Part shown: positions 25,606 to 34,124 of the stretch, piece after piece
Position numbering within the stretch: the first letter of the stretch is position 1
Layout of the letters: every line of letters begins with the position of its first letter
Source: Verrucomicrobiota bacterium
GTDB taxonomy: Bacteria > Verrucomicrobiota > Verrucomicrobiae > Limisphaerales > UBA11358
NCBI GenBank assembly: GCA_014860005.1
Contig: JACZKP010000195.1
Location: 1 to 64,000, forward strand
Length of the DNA stretch: 64,000 nucleotides
Direction: 5' to 3'
Program-made: the position numbers and the translations under genes
Notes under the pieces: model-generated
Told to the model about the DNA's origin: nothing
Database searches by the model: none
Seen by the model: the letters and a program-made list of their open reading frames with translations, nothing else

Positions 25606-28600
25606 ATGAATGAGCGCGAAGTGAATCCGCCGGCTGAATCTCGAACCTGCCCGCAATGTGGCACGCCGCTGCCCACCGGCACACTGACCGGGCTTTGTCC
25701 TGCCTGCCTGCTGCGACAGGGCGCCGCGGCGGACACCGTCACCGAGGGCAAACAAGCGCCGTTCGAGCCGCCGCCGATTGCCGAACTCGCGCCACTGTTT
25801 CCGCAACTCGAAATCCTGGAACTCATCGGCAAAGGCGGCATGGGCGCGGTCTATAAGGCGCGGCAGAAGCAACTGGACCGCATCGTCGCGCTGAAGATTC
25901 TGCCGCCCGGGATCGGTGAGGACCCGGCGTTCGCGGAGCGGTTCGCCCGCGAAGCCAAGGCGCTGGCGAAGCTCAATCATCCCGGCATTGTGACGCTGTA
26001 TGAGTTTGGCCAGGTGCAAAACGCCGACGGAGCGCGGCTGTGGTCGCAGACCCAGCCGCAGCACGCCACCCCTGCCGGGCACGTGGGAAATGTTGCCACC
26101 GCTGCGGCTGGTGCTCCGCACACAGCCGCGCTCCTCTTCTACTTCCTCATGGAATTCGTGGACGGCGTGAACTTGCGCCAATTGCTCCACGCGGGGCGGA
26201 TCTCTGCGCGCGAGGCGCTGGCCATCGTGCCGCAGATTTGCGACGCGCTCCAATTCGCGCACGACCAGGGCATCGTTCATCGCGACATCAAGCCGGAGAA
26301 CATTCTGCTGGATCGCCGGGGCCGCGTGAAGGTGGCGGATTTTGGATTGGCGAAGATTGTGGGTGATGTAGGGCAGACATTCTTGTCTGCCGGTGCGCGC
26401 GACTTTCCAGTCGCCAGTTCTGATTCCGAGAAGTCGGTGGCGGCCGGAAACACCGGACTGGAAAGTCCGGTGAACCGGCAGGCTGGAAAGCCTGCCCCAC
26501 ACCCGGGTGCGCTCACCGACGCCGATAAAGTCATGGGCACGCCGCAATACATGTCGCCCGAGCAGCGCGATAACCCGGCCGAGGTGGATCATCGCGCGGA
26601 CATCTACGCGCTGGGCGTGGTGTTCTACCAGATGCTCACCGGCGAGTTGCCCGGCAAACCGCTCCAGCCGCCGTCGCGGAAGGTTCACATTGACGTGCGG
26701 CTCGATGAAGTGGTGTTGCGCGCCTTGGAGAAAAAGCCGGAACTCCGCTACCAGCAAGCGAGCGCGCTCAAAACGCAAGTGGAGACGATCGTGACCACTC
26801 CGCCCGGTAGCAGCGGACGTGAGTCCGCTCAAACTGAACCACCGGGCGAACAGAGGGATCAGAGCCGACTCGCGTCGGCCGCTACCAGGCGAGAGAAACT
26901 TGGATGGCGGGCAGTCCTTGTCCGTTCGGCGATTGCCGCGGTTCTCGTCGGCTTGGTCGTGTTCGCGCTGGCGGCGACCGTCACAAGCCTGATGCCGCCC
27001 ACCTATGCGGCCACTGCACGCGTCAAATTGATCGGCGAAGGGTTTGCCGATCCTTACCATCTGCAAAATGAATTTGCCCGGCTCGAATCGCCGGAGTTTC
27101 TGAAAGAGGTGGGCCGCAAGGCCGATCTGCGGACCCTTTGGAAAGGCCGGCTGTTTGGAGATGAGGTCGCCCAAGCTGAACAGATCGCGGTGCGCTTGCG
27201 GAACGCGATGCAGCTTCGCCCAATCCGCAGCACCACGTTGATCGAAATCGGATTCCATGATGGATCTCCGGTGCAGGCAGCAGACATCGCCAATGCCATT
27301 GCCCGAACTTACTGTGAGCAGACACGCGCGGAGTTGATTGACCTGGCGCAACCGCCTCCTCGTCCGACTCGACCCAACCCGTTCTTGAATCTGGCGGGGG
27401 GCGTTGTTGCCGGAAGTTTGTTCGGCCTGTTCGCGGGTGGGATAACGTGGCTACTCTTTTGGTTCCGGAATCGAACCAGTCAGAGCCGACTCATGTCGGC
27501 TGCTACGCTGGAAAAGAAGCCGTGGTTCGCATTTTGTGCCGTTTTGAGCTATGCCGGGACACTCCTGTTTGGCGTGTTATGCACCTTGTTCCGCAACGGC
27601 GTGCCGGGCAAATGGCTTGTTGGGGGCTTCATCCTGCTGGCCTGCGTGACGCCAGTGTTGGCACTTGTCCTAAACCGGCTTGCCAATCCGGAAACCACTC
27701 GGACTGCATTCAAAATCGGCGCGGTGCTGGCTTTCATCGCGGCAGTGCCCGTCTTCGGTTTCGCCGCGTTCTTCCTGTTTGCCCTGACCCAGCAACGCGG
27801 CGGTTGGAGTCCCGCCCGAGACGAAGCGGTCATTGTTCCGTTGATCTGGCTGGGAGCTTTCGTACTGCCCATCTGCGGCTTGCGCTTGTGGCGGGCAGGG
27901 AAAGCATCGGCGGTGGCGGATTCTAACCGCGTCGCACGGGACCGCACCAAACGCGTGGTATCGGTCGGTGCTTTGGCAGCGGCAATCGCGATACTGGGTC
28001 TTGTCGCCGCGGTCTTCTTCTCCGGGTTGAATGAACCCCCCGCAAATCTGGCCCACTCGCCGCACAAGCTTAAGTCCCTTCCGACTGCCACCGTGATTCA
28101 GACAGGTCTGACCGAGCCGGGCGAGCCTTGGGCCTGGAACGAACTGAAGCGGCGTTCAGAATCCGGCCGGCTCAACGCGGAGGAAGCCGATAAAATTGTG
28201 GACGGTCTCACCGCATGGATGCGGCGCGAGCATCCCCAAGGGTACGAACAACCGTTGCATTGGTTCGGTGGTTTGCTCGATGAACTGGGCCGACGCCGTC
28301 TCGTCACTGAACACAAGGTGTTGGAATTTCTGGAGGTTCTTTATGGCACGCCCAAGTGCGAACCACTTCAGCGTGTCCGGGAGAACGAGCCGCAGCCGGC
28401 GCTGTCCTTGACCTGCCAGTGGCGCAGCCCGTGGCATGAGGAGTCGCTCGGTTTGAAACTGCTGAATGAAATGCGTTCGATCACGATTGATGGCAAGGAG
28501 GGCCGGTGGCGAAATGTCCACCCGAATTGCGAGCAATATGAATTCTACGGGAACCTGGAATTGCCGGGGCTCGCTCCCGGCAAGTATGCGGTCAGGTTTG

Positions 28601-30435
28601 AAATTGAAAGCGCGTTGATCCCGAAGGCAGCTCTGGTCGGCTTCGCGCCGGATACCCTTTCCGAGGACTGGCCTTCCGCCAAACGGCGCTGGACGCGCGT
28701 CTGCGAGTCGGAGTTGGTTGTTTACCCGGAGAAGGCGGAACTCGTCAGGCTGACGGAAGACCCGGCGCTGGACCCTGTGGCCAGCGGCGCACTATCGGTC
28801 AAACAAGTCATCATCAGCCTGGACGAGGGCCGCGCGAAGGCGGCGGTGGCGGTGGCGGTAGTGGAGAAGGACAACACCGGACTGAAGCTGCTGGTGCCAA
28901 TCAGCTTCGACGTGTCACTGCGGGTCAGTGGAGAAACGTATCCCTGTGGCCATATCTGGAGCGCAGCCAAAGGAACCAGGGGTGGATTTACCCCGAACCG
29001 CGGCTCGCGTTCAGAACTGAGCGCCGACATCAACCCTTTGGACGCGGAAGTTCGTGAGGCGGTAGTGGTCCTGACACCCAACCCGAAGGCGGTTGAACAG
29101 AAAGGATCCATTGACCGAATCTGGGGGCGCGAGATCGTCTTCCCCCGCGTCCGACTCATCCGTCAGGATTTGCGGGACAGTGACCAACCTTACTTCGGCC
29201 CGGTGATTGAACGCACAATTTATTCCTCTTCGTCCGGCGTGGGGAAGATTGCGTTGCGGTTGCGCACGGGCGAACTAAGCGCGCCCGCCGAGCCTAACCG
29301 TGAATCCGCCAGGTTCTGGTTCAAGACCAACCTGATGGATTTGCAGGCCGAACACATCGTGGCGGGCGAAGCCAAGGGCCGATGGGGTTTGCTCTGCATA
29401 GGTTTGAAGCTCTCCGACTTCGCGTCGGAGAAATGGGATGCCAGCACACCCGATGATGTGGATAAATCCCTCCAGACTTCGACCGGTCTGGAGCGTCCCC
29501 ATAATATGGAAATGGGGGACCAATCTTATCTTTTGCCGGAGCGCCTTTACCTGCCAGTCACGCTCGCTTTCGCCACGGCCGAAGGTGATCACGGCCTCCT
29601 GCAAATCACCGGCTTCACCGATAATCCGCACGGAGTGAAGATTCGCTACAAGCTGGTGCAGAATGAAATCAACACACTGGAGCAAACTATCGGGGAAACC
29701 AACAACACCCCTGCCGCGGCGCAACTGCTGGCCGCGCCTCCCCGCGCGTCCCGGCAGAGCGACGAAAAGATCGTGCCGATCGTGATCACGGCGGATGGTG
29801 CGTTGACCGTGGCGGGCAAGCGGTATGATTCGATTGATCCGCAAACATGGCTCGGCGAATTATCCGCCCTGCATCCCACGGCGGTGACGATCAGCGCGGA
29901 TTCGGCGGTGCCCTTCAGACAAATCACCATCGTTATGGACGCCTGCCGATCCGCGGGAATTGGACCGGTTACTTTTGCGGCGGCTCGGGAGCGGAGGGCG
30001 GCTGTTTCCGCGTCACCCGCGGGTGTCGGTTTCCAATTTCGCTGGGTCGCCGCCGCGGGCGACACGAATTCGCCTGCGGATTTATTGCCTGACCCGCAAG
30101 ATCGCAGCGGCGAACGCAAGCTGCGCGTGCTGCGGGAGGCGGTGTTGACCCAGGATGACATAGACAGCGCCGGGTTCAGCCAATCCCAATCGGCGCAAAA
30201 GGAGCTGGCCGTGATTTTGAATTCGCGCGGCGGAGAAAAGTTGGCCGCCACCACGGCGAAGAACATCGGACGACAACTCGCCATTGTTTGGGACGGCCAA
30301 GTCATCAGCGCACCCGTGGTCCAGTCGGCGATTACCGGGCGGAAGGTCAGCATCACTGGCAACTTTAGTGACGCGGAAGCGCAACAATTGTTGGACGTGT
30401 TGAATCGTCGGCAACCCGTCCCGCCAGCGAATTAA
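25606..30435 (+). CDS. Giant membrane serine/threonine kinase with Wzz-, ExbD/TolR- and SecD-like segments
   Basis: 1609 residues. The N-terminal zinc ribbon has CPQCG and CPACL (Cys15/18/31/34). The PknB-type kinase domain follows: glycine loop GKGGMGAV (75-82), VALK Lys97, HRDIKPEN (225-), DFG (245) and GTPQYMSPEQ (about 311). The next part is a transmembrane/Wzz-like block (about 430-620), several more membrane helices (to about 800), a long extracytoplasmic region, an ExbD/TolR-like segment (about 1385-1465, DGALTVAGKRYDS and ITIVMDACRSAGI) and a SecD P1-like segment at the end (VISAPVVQSAITGRKVSITG). ATG 25606 is chosen over an upstream TTG. Three palindromic elements are translated in frame. 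It is followed by a sigma factor gene 7 bp downstream, its probable signalling partner. Confidence 0.85.
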   Translation: MNEREVNPPAESRTCPQCGTPLPTGTLTGLCPACLLRQGAAADTVTEGKQAPFEPPPIAELAPLFPQLEILELIGKGGMGAVYKARQKQLDRIVALKILPPGIGEDPAFAERFAREAKALAKLNHPGIVTLYEFGQVQNADGARLWSQTQPQHATPAGHVGNVATAAAGAPHTAALLFYFLMEFVDGVNLRQLLHAGRISAREALAIVPQICDALQFAHDQGIVHRDIKPENILLDRRGRVKVADFGLAKIVGDVGQTFLSAGARDFPVASSDSEKSVAAGNTGLESPVNRQAGKPAPHPGALTDADKVMGTPQYMSPEQRDNPAEVDHRADIYALGVVFYQMLTGELPGKPLQPPSRKVHIDVRLDEVVLRALEKKPELRYQQASALKTQVETIVTTPPGSSGRESAQTEPPGEQRDQSRLASAATRREKLGWRAVLVRSAIAAVLVGLVVFALAATVTSLMPPTYAATARVKLIGEGFADPYHLQNEFARLESPEFLKEVGRKADLRTLWKGRLFGDEVAQAEQIAVRLRNAMQLRPIRSTTLIEIGFHDGSPVQAADIANAIARTYCEQTRAELIDLAQPPPRPTRPNPFLNLAGGVVAGSLFGLFAGGITWLLFWFRNRTSQSRLMSAATLEKKPWFAFCAVLSYAGTLLFGVLCTLFRNGVPGKWLVGGFILLACVTPVLALVLNRLANPETTRTAFKIGAVLAFIAAVPVFGFAAFFLFALTQQRGGWSPARDEAVIVPLIWLGAFVLPICGLRLWRAGKASAVADSNRVARDRTKRVVSVGALAAAIAILGLVAAVFFSGLNEPPANLAHSPHKLKSLPTATVIQTGLTEPGEPWAWNELKRRSESGRLNAEEADKIVDGLTAWMRREHPQGYEQPLHWFGGLLDELGRRRLVTEHKVLEFLEVLYGTPKCEPLQRVRENEPQPALSLTCQWRSPWHEESLGLKLLNEMRSITIDGKEGRWRNVHPNCEQYEFYGNLELPGLAPGKYAVRFEIESALIPKAALVGFAPDTLSEDWPSAKRRWTRVCESELVVYPEKAELVRLTEDPALDPVASGALSVKQVIISLDEGRAKAAVAVAVVEKDNTGLKLLVPISFDVSLRVSGETYPCGHIWSAAKGTRGGFTPNRGSRSELSADINPLDAEVREAVVVLTPNPKAVEQKGSIDRIWGREIVFPRVRLIRQDLRDSDQPYFGPVIERTIYSSSSGVGKIALRLRTGELSAPAEPNRESARFWFKTNLMDLQAEHIVAGEAKGRWGLLCIGLKLSDFASEKWDASTPDDVDKSLQTSTGLERPHNMEMGDQSYLLPERLYLPVTLAFATAEGDHGLLQITGFTDNPHGVKIRYKLVQNEINTLEQTIGETNNTPAAAQLLAAPPRASRQSDEKIVPIVITADGALTVAGKRYDSIDPQTWLGELSALHPTAVTISADSAVPFRQITIVMDACRSAGIGPVTFAAARERRAAVSASPAGVGFQFRWVAAAGDTNSPADLLPDPQDRSGERKLRVLREAVLTQDDIDSAGFSQSQSAQKELAVILNSRGGEKLAATTAKNIGRQLAIVWDGQVISAPVVQSAITGRKVSITGNFSDAEAQQLLDVLNRRQPVPPAN
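26029..26134. repeat. Palindromic element translated within the kinase gene (beta4-beta5 region)
   Basis: The arms 26029-26062 and 26101-26134 form an imperfect inverted repeat, and the right arm (reverse strand) matches 22774-22807 at 33 of 34 bases. In frame it encodes a Gln/Ala/Pro-rich insert between EFGQVQNADG and LFYFLMEFVDG, a position where related kinases run straight through. Confidence 0.75.
26371..26500. repeat. Palindromic repeat cluster translated within the kinase activation loop
   Basis: Four successive hairpins (GGCAGACA/TGTCTGCC, GCGACT/AGTCGC, CACCGGACT/AGTCCGGTG and GGCAGGCT/AGCCTGCC) share TTCCA/TGGAA-type loops. The reading frame stays open and inserts about 44 residues (GQTFLSAG...RQAGKPAP) between the DFG and GTP-x-YMSPE motifs. 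Confidence 0.8.
26807..26885. repeat. Palindromic element translated within the kinase juxtamembrane region
   Basis: The arms 26807-26830 (GTAGCAGCGGACGTGAGTCC...) and 26862-26885 pair at 20 of 24 positions. The encoded peptide includes QSRLASAAT just before the membrane segment. Confidence 0.65.
27481..27506. repeat. Solo arm of the same palindromic family in the kinase gene
   Basis: The 26-base stretch matches the right arm at 26860-26885 at about 23 of 26 bases and is read in the same frame, giving QSRLMSAAT beside QSRLASAAT of the other copy. Confidence 0.6.
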
Positions 30436-30442
30436 ACCCGCG

Positions 30443-31192
30443 TTGACCACCACCCAACCAGCTTCGTCCACCAACGCTCCCGCTGACATCTTCGCCACGA
30501 CGCATTGGACGGCCGTGCTCGCGGCGGGTCGCAGGCACACGCCGCAATCCGATCACGCGTTGGAGGAGCTTTGCCGCACGTACTGGTTCCCGCTCTATGC
30601 CTACGTCCGACGGCGCGGACATTCCAAAGAGGATGCCGAAGATTTCACACAGACCTTCTTCGCCCGGTTTCTGGAGAAGAATTATCTCGAAGGACTCAGC
30701 GCCGAGCGCGGCCGGTTTCGCGCTTTCCTGCTGGCGGCGTTGAAACATTTTCTCGCGAACGAATGGGACAAATCACAACGCCAGAAACGCGGCGGCGGCG
30801 CGGCGCATCTGCCACTGGACTGGCCGACGGCAGACACGCAGTTCCAACTGGCCGCCAGCGTTGAGCTTAACCCGGAGCAGGCGTTTGATCGCGAATGGGC
30901 GCTGGCGTTGCTGGCGCGGGTGATCGAGCGGTTACGCGCGGAATGTGCGGCGCAAGACCAGGCGCGGATGTTTGAAGTGCTGAAGCCATTTCTCACCGTT
31001 GGCAAGAGCGCGATACCGTATCCGCAGGCCGCCGCGGAACTAGGCTATTCCGAGAGCGCGGCGCGCTCGGCGGTGCATCGCTTGCGGCGGCGTTATCGCG
31101 AAGTGTTGCGCGAGGAAATCGCGCAGACGTTGAGCGACCCGGCGAACGTGGCCGAGGAAATGCAGGCGCTCTTCAGCGCGTTTGCCCGTTGA
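30443..31192 (+). CDS. RNA polymerase sigma-70-like (ECF-type) factor paired with the kinase
   Basis: A 249-residue protein. Region 2 is visible in LCRTYWFPLYAYVRRRG and DAEDFTQTFFARFLE, a DxxD-like segment typical of the planctomycete/verrucomicrobial ECF subgroup that accompanies serine/threonine kinases. Region 4 helices are in the last 80 residues (VGKSAIPYPQAAAELGYSESAARSAVHRLRRRY). The only suitable start is TTG 30443, 7 bp after the kinase stop, so the pair is operonic and probably coupled. Target promoters are unknown. The kinase may phosphorylate the sigma factor, as in known STK-ECF pairs, but this is inference from arrangement. Confidence 0.85.
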   Translation: MTTTQPASSTNAPADIFATTHWTAVLAAGRRHTPQSDHALEELCRTYWFPLYAYVRRRGHSKEDAEDFTQTFFARFLEKNYLEGLSAERGRFRAFLLAALKHFLANEWDKSQRQKRGGGAAHLPLDWPTADTQFQLAASVELNPEQAFDREWALALLARVIERLRAECAAQDQARMFEVLKPFLTVGKSAIPYPQAAAELGYSESAARSAVHRLRRRYREVLREEIAQTLSDPANVAEEMQALFSAFAR

Positions 31193-31202
31193 GTTGCGTG
31201 GT

Positions 31203-32702
31203 TCAACGCCCGCCGGCCTGCGGTTGCGGAACGAATTTGTGGTCCGTGCGATCCGGTGTTACGCGCACGTTGGTCGTGAGTTTGAGTGGTTTGCGACCGG
31301 GCGTTTCGTAGGTGAGTTCCACCATGAAGGCGGTCCAACCGCGCGGCGGTTCGGGCACGCGCGCCACTACGCCGCCATTCTGCAAGGTAAGCGGGGAACT
31401 CGTCCATTTGGCGCCAAACGTATCAAGGCGGAAGTCGCGCGCCTCGGGATTGGTTGCCTGCCAGAGTTTCACCGAATTGGGCGCGTCGGTGGCGTTCACC
31501 TTTATGCTGCCGTCTTTCTCCAACGACCAGGCAAAGCGCGGCAACGCCATGCCGGTGAGGAGGGATTGGTAAAACGCCTGCAAGGTTTCCCACGCGTCGC
31601 TGCCTTTCATCGAGTGATCGGCATTGGGCACGTAACGCAGATATTTTTCCCCGGGCAGATTGTCGAAGTAATACTGGGAGGAATCGGGCAGGAAGAACTG
31701 GTCGCCACAGGCATTGAGAATCAACTTGGGCATCGTGAAGCGGGAGCGGTACTCGTAGGGGTCTTCGATCTTCTTGAGCGCCTCGAATTGCGGCGTGTTC
31801 ATCCAGTCCATGATCTTGAACCGCGTGTAATCGCCAACCGCCGGCGCCCAGAAACCGTAAGCCGCGTAGTGATGTTGCATGGACGGCTCCATGTTCAACA
31901 CATCAATGACAATGGGCGCAATGCCGATCACGCGTTTGTCCACTGCCGCCGTGGTCCAGGTGGTCCAGCCGCGTTTCGATCCGCCGGCCACCACGAATCG
32001 CTCGATCTTGTGGCCACCGCCATCCGGGCTGGCGCAAAAGGTCGTGAGCGTGTCCATCGCGCGGACGGCGCTCTTGGTCATGGGCAAACGCGCGGGCCAG
32101 CGTTCGTCGCCGGTGCGCAGGAATTTGTCCCAAGTGTAAGCAATCAGGTCGTCTTCGTTCCGCCGTTGGCCGTCGTTGTGAAACATCAACGGTTGATTGG
32201 GCACGTTGCGCAGTTCGGCGACCACAGATTTGGTTTCGACGGCGGTGCGAACGAGATCGCCGCTGGGCGCGCTGGGCGGACCTTTATCATTTCCACCGCC
32301 GGTGATGAACAGCAACGCCACGTCGCTGGTGATTTCGCTGGGACTGGCGATGGAGAGCCAGTGTTTCCACACCGTGCGGTCCACTTCATTGGTCGTCAGC
32401 CAGGACTGCGAAGTCATTTCCAACACATGCACCGTGCCCAGCGGCGTGGGGGTGGAAGTGACTTTCTTAAAACTGTAGTTGGTATCCGGGGCGGCGACAT
32501 AGCGGTCGAGCGCGGTGAGCGCGGCGCCGGCACTAGCGTTCGACTCCGGCTTAGGGCTGTCGTCCGCGGGCGGTTCCGAATTGGCGGGTTTGCAGCCCAG
32601 CAATGGCACGAGCAACAGGCCGGCGGCAGCCAGTGACGCGGTGTGACGAATGGACTGGGAGAGAGGTTTGCGCCAAAGCCCAGGGAAAGATCGGGTGTTC
32701 AT
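31203..32702 (-). CDS. PhoPQ-activated pathogenicity-related (PqaA) family lipoprotein
   Basis: 499 residues with a lipoprotein-type leader (hydrophobic core LAAAGLLLVPLLGC, lipid-attachment Cys around residue 37). The body is an alpha/beta-hydrolase-like fold of the PhoPQ-regulated protein family. Recognisable parts are LDRYVAAPDTNYSF, LLFITGGGNDKG (oxyanion strand region), FVVAGGSKRGWTTWTTAAVD (nucleophile elbow region, G-x-S-K-R-G) and LNACGDQFFLPDSSQYY, then PNADHSM with the expected acid/His partners. Substrate unknown. It would be anchored in the outer or inner membrane. Convergent with the sigma factor gene (10 bp between stops), so it is not part of that operon. Confidence 0.82.
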   Translation of the reverse strand: MNTRSFPGLWRKPLSQSIRHTASLAAAGLLLVPLLGCKPANSEPPADDSPKPESNASAGAALTALDRYVAAPDTNYSFKKVTSTPTPLGTVHVLEMTSQSWLTTNEVDRTVWKHWLSIASPSEITSDVALLFITGGGNDKGPPSAPSGDLVRTAVETKSVVAELRNVPNQPLMFHNDGQRRNEDDLIAYTWDKFLRTGDERWPARLPMTKSAVRAMDTLTTFCASPDGGGHKIERFVVAGGSKRGWTTWTTAAVDKRVIGIAPIVIDVLNMEPSMQHHYAAYGFWAPAVGDYTRFKIMDWMNTPQFEALKKIEDPYEYRSRFTMPKLILNACGDQFFLPDSSQYYFDNLPGEKYLRYVPNADHSMKGSDAWETLQAFYQSLLTGMALPRFAWSLEKDGSIKVNATDAPNSVKLWQATNPEARDFRLDTFGAKWTSSPLTLQNGGVVARVPEPPRGWTAFMVELTYETPGRKPLKLTTNVRVTPDRTDHKFVPQPQAGGR

Positions 32703-32796
32703 TGGCGGCGAGGATGCGCAGCCCGCATCGGCAAATCAAGCCCCGTTCCATCCGACTGCATTGAACGCGGCTTGGTCGGGCTGAGACCTCACACCA

Positions 32797-34017
32797 TCAC
32801 AAAGCGGCTTGATTATCCAGCCGCACCGCGTCGTTCAGTTCATCAAAGAAGTTGGGCGCGGCGGAATGGACGCGGTTCCAGTTGGGGATGAGCGGGGTCA
32901 GGAGCGGATCGTCCAGGTAGGTCTCCACGGCGACGCGGATGCTGCGGACGAACGTCGTCACGGCGGTTTCCTCATCGTGCCGCGGATACTTGAGGCCATT
33001 GAGCACGGCGTCGGCGGCATAGAAACGCAGCGTGTCCTCGGCCTGGCGCATGTAGGCGCTGAGCAGCGTGCTGAACGTGCCCGCGTCGAGCTTGATGCCT
33101 TCTGCCGCCATCCGGAGAAACAAGGCCCGGCTGATGTCTATGGCCATTTTGTTGAGGCCCTTTTCGCGGTCGCGCGGCGAGAGTTCCTGATGTTTATGCT
33201 CGTAGTTGTCGCACAATTCGCTCTGGCAAATGGCGCGCGGCGCGCTGTTGCGGATGACCTCAGCCAGCAGGCCGATCTCCAGCGCCCAATCGTGCGGAAT
33301 GCGCACGCGACGCACGAGGTCCACGTCCATGGCGAATTCACCGGCCAGCGGATAGCGGAACGTGTCCAGGTACACCAGGAACGGCTGCTGGCCCACGATG
33401 CTCTTAAGGGCGCGGAGCATGGGCGTCACCAGCAGGCGCATCACGCGGCCATTGAGCTTGTCGGTGGCGCGGGCGTAATAACCTTTGCAGAAGTCAAAGC
33501 CCAGCGAGGGATGCGCGACCGGATAACAGAGCCGGGCCAGCAATTCGCGGTTGTACGTGATGATGTCGCAGTCATGCACGGCTACCATGCGCGCCTGTTC
33601 ACTGGCCAGCACGTAACCGAAACAAACCCAGACGTTGCGACCTTTGCCGCCGGGGCCGGGGTCCAATTCCGCGTCCTCCAGCTTGTTGAACAACGCCTTC
33701 ATGCGCGGACCGTCGTTCCAGAGCAGGGTGGGTTTCTGGGGCAGACGCGCAAAAAACTTGCGTGCGCGTTGGAAATCGCGCGCCTTGGTCGCCCCGTCTA
33801 TGCCCACCACGATCTGCTTGATATACCGCACGCCCTTGAGTTCGCGCGCGATCAGGCTTAGGGCCGACGTGCCCAGTTCTCGGATGTGACACGGCAGCAC
33901 CAGGGCGATCGGGGTTTCCTCAGCGAACGACTGCAGATCGCGCTCCAGACGGGGTAGATCGGGTTTTCCGAGACGATGCAGCGTGGCGATGGCGCCGGTT
34001 TGGAAAAAGTCTGACAT
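32797..34017 (-). CDS. GT-A glycosyltransferase, glucosyl-3-phosphoglycerate synthase-like
   Basis: A 406-residue cytosolic GT-A fold enzyme. Visible: ALVLPCHIRELGTSAL strand, IKQIVVGIDGATKARDF, the metal-binding DxD-like VAVHDCDIITYN, GKGRNVWVCFG, a FAMDVDLVRRVRIPHDWALEIG acceptor/catalytic region and a C-terminal helical domain. This matches the general layout of GpgS/mannosyl-phosphoglycerate synthases (GT81/GT78), which make compatible solutes. The identification is by motif order only, so another NDP-sugar transferase is possible. No phosphatase partner (GpgP) is adjacent. The HAD gene at 47445 is far away. ATG 34017 is natural. Confidence 0.65.
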   Translation of the reverse strand: MSDFFQTGAIATLHRLGKPDLPRLERDLQSFAEETPIALVLPCHIRELGTSALSLIARELKGVRYIKQIVVGIDGATKARDFQRARKFFARLPQKPTLLWNDGPRMKALFNKLEDAELDPGPGGKGRNVWVCFGYVLASEQARMVAVHDCDIITYNRELLARLCYPVAHPSLGFDFCKGYYARATDKLNGRVMRLLVTPMLRALKSIVGQQPFLVYLDTFRYPLAGEFAMDVDLVRRVRIPHDWALEIGLLAEVIRNSAPRAICQSELCDNYEHKHQELSPRDREKGLNKMAIDISRALFLRMAAEGIKLDAGTFSTLLSAYMRQAEDTLRFYAADAVLNGLKYPRHDEETAVTTFVRSIRVAVETYLDDPLLTPLIPNWNRVHSAAPNFFDELNDAVRLDNQAAL

Positions 34018-34124
34018 AATTCAACCACACTATGCGCCAAAATCGCTGCGAGCCTCAAGCCTGCACAATCAGTATTTTGCGTCCAGAGCGGGTTGAGGCC
34101 AGGCGGCTTGAATGTTCAAGCGCC

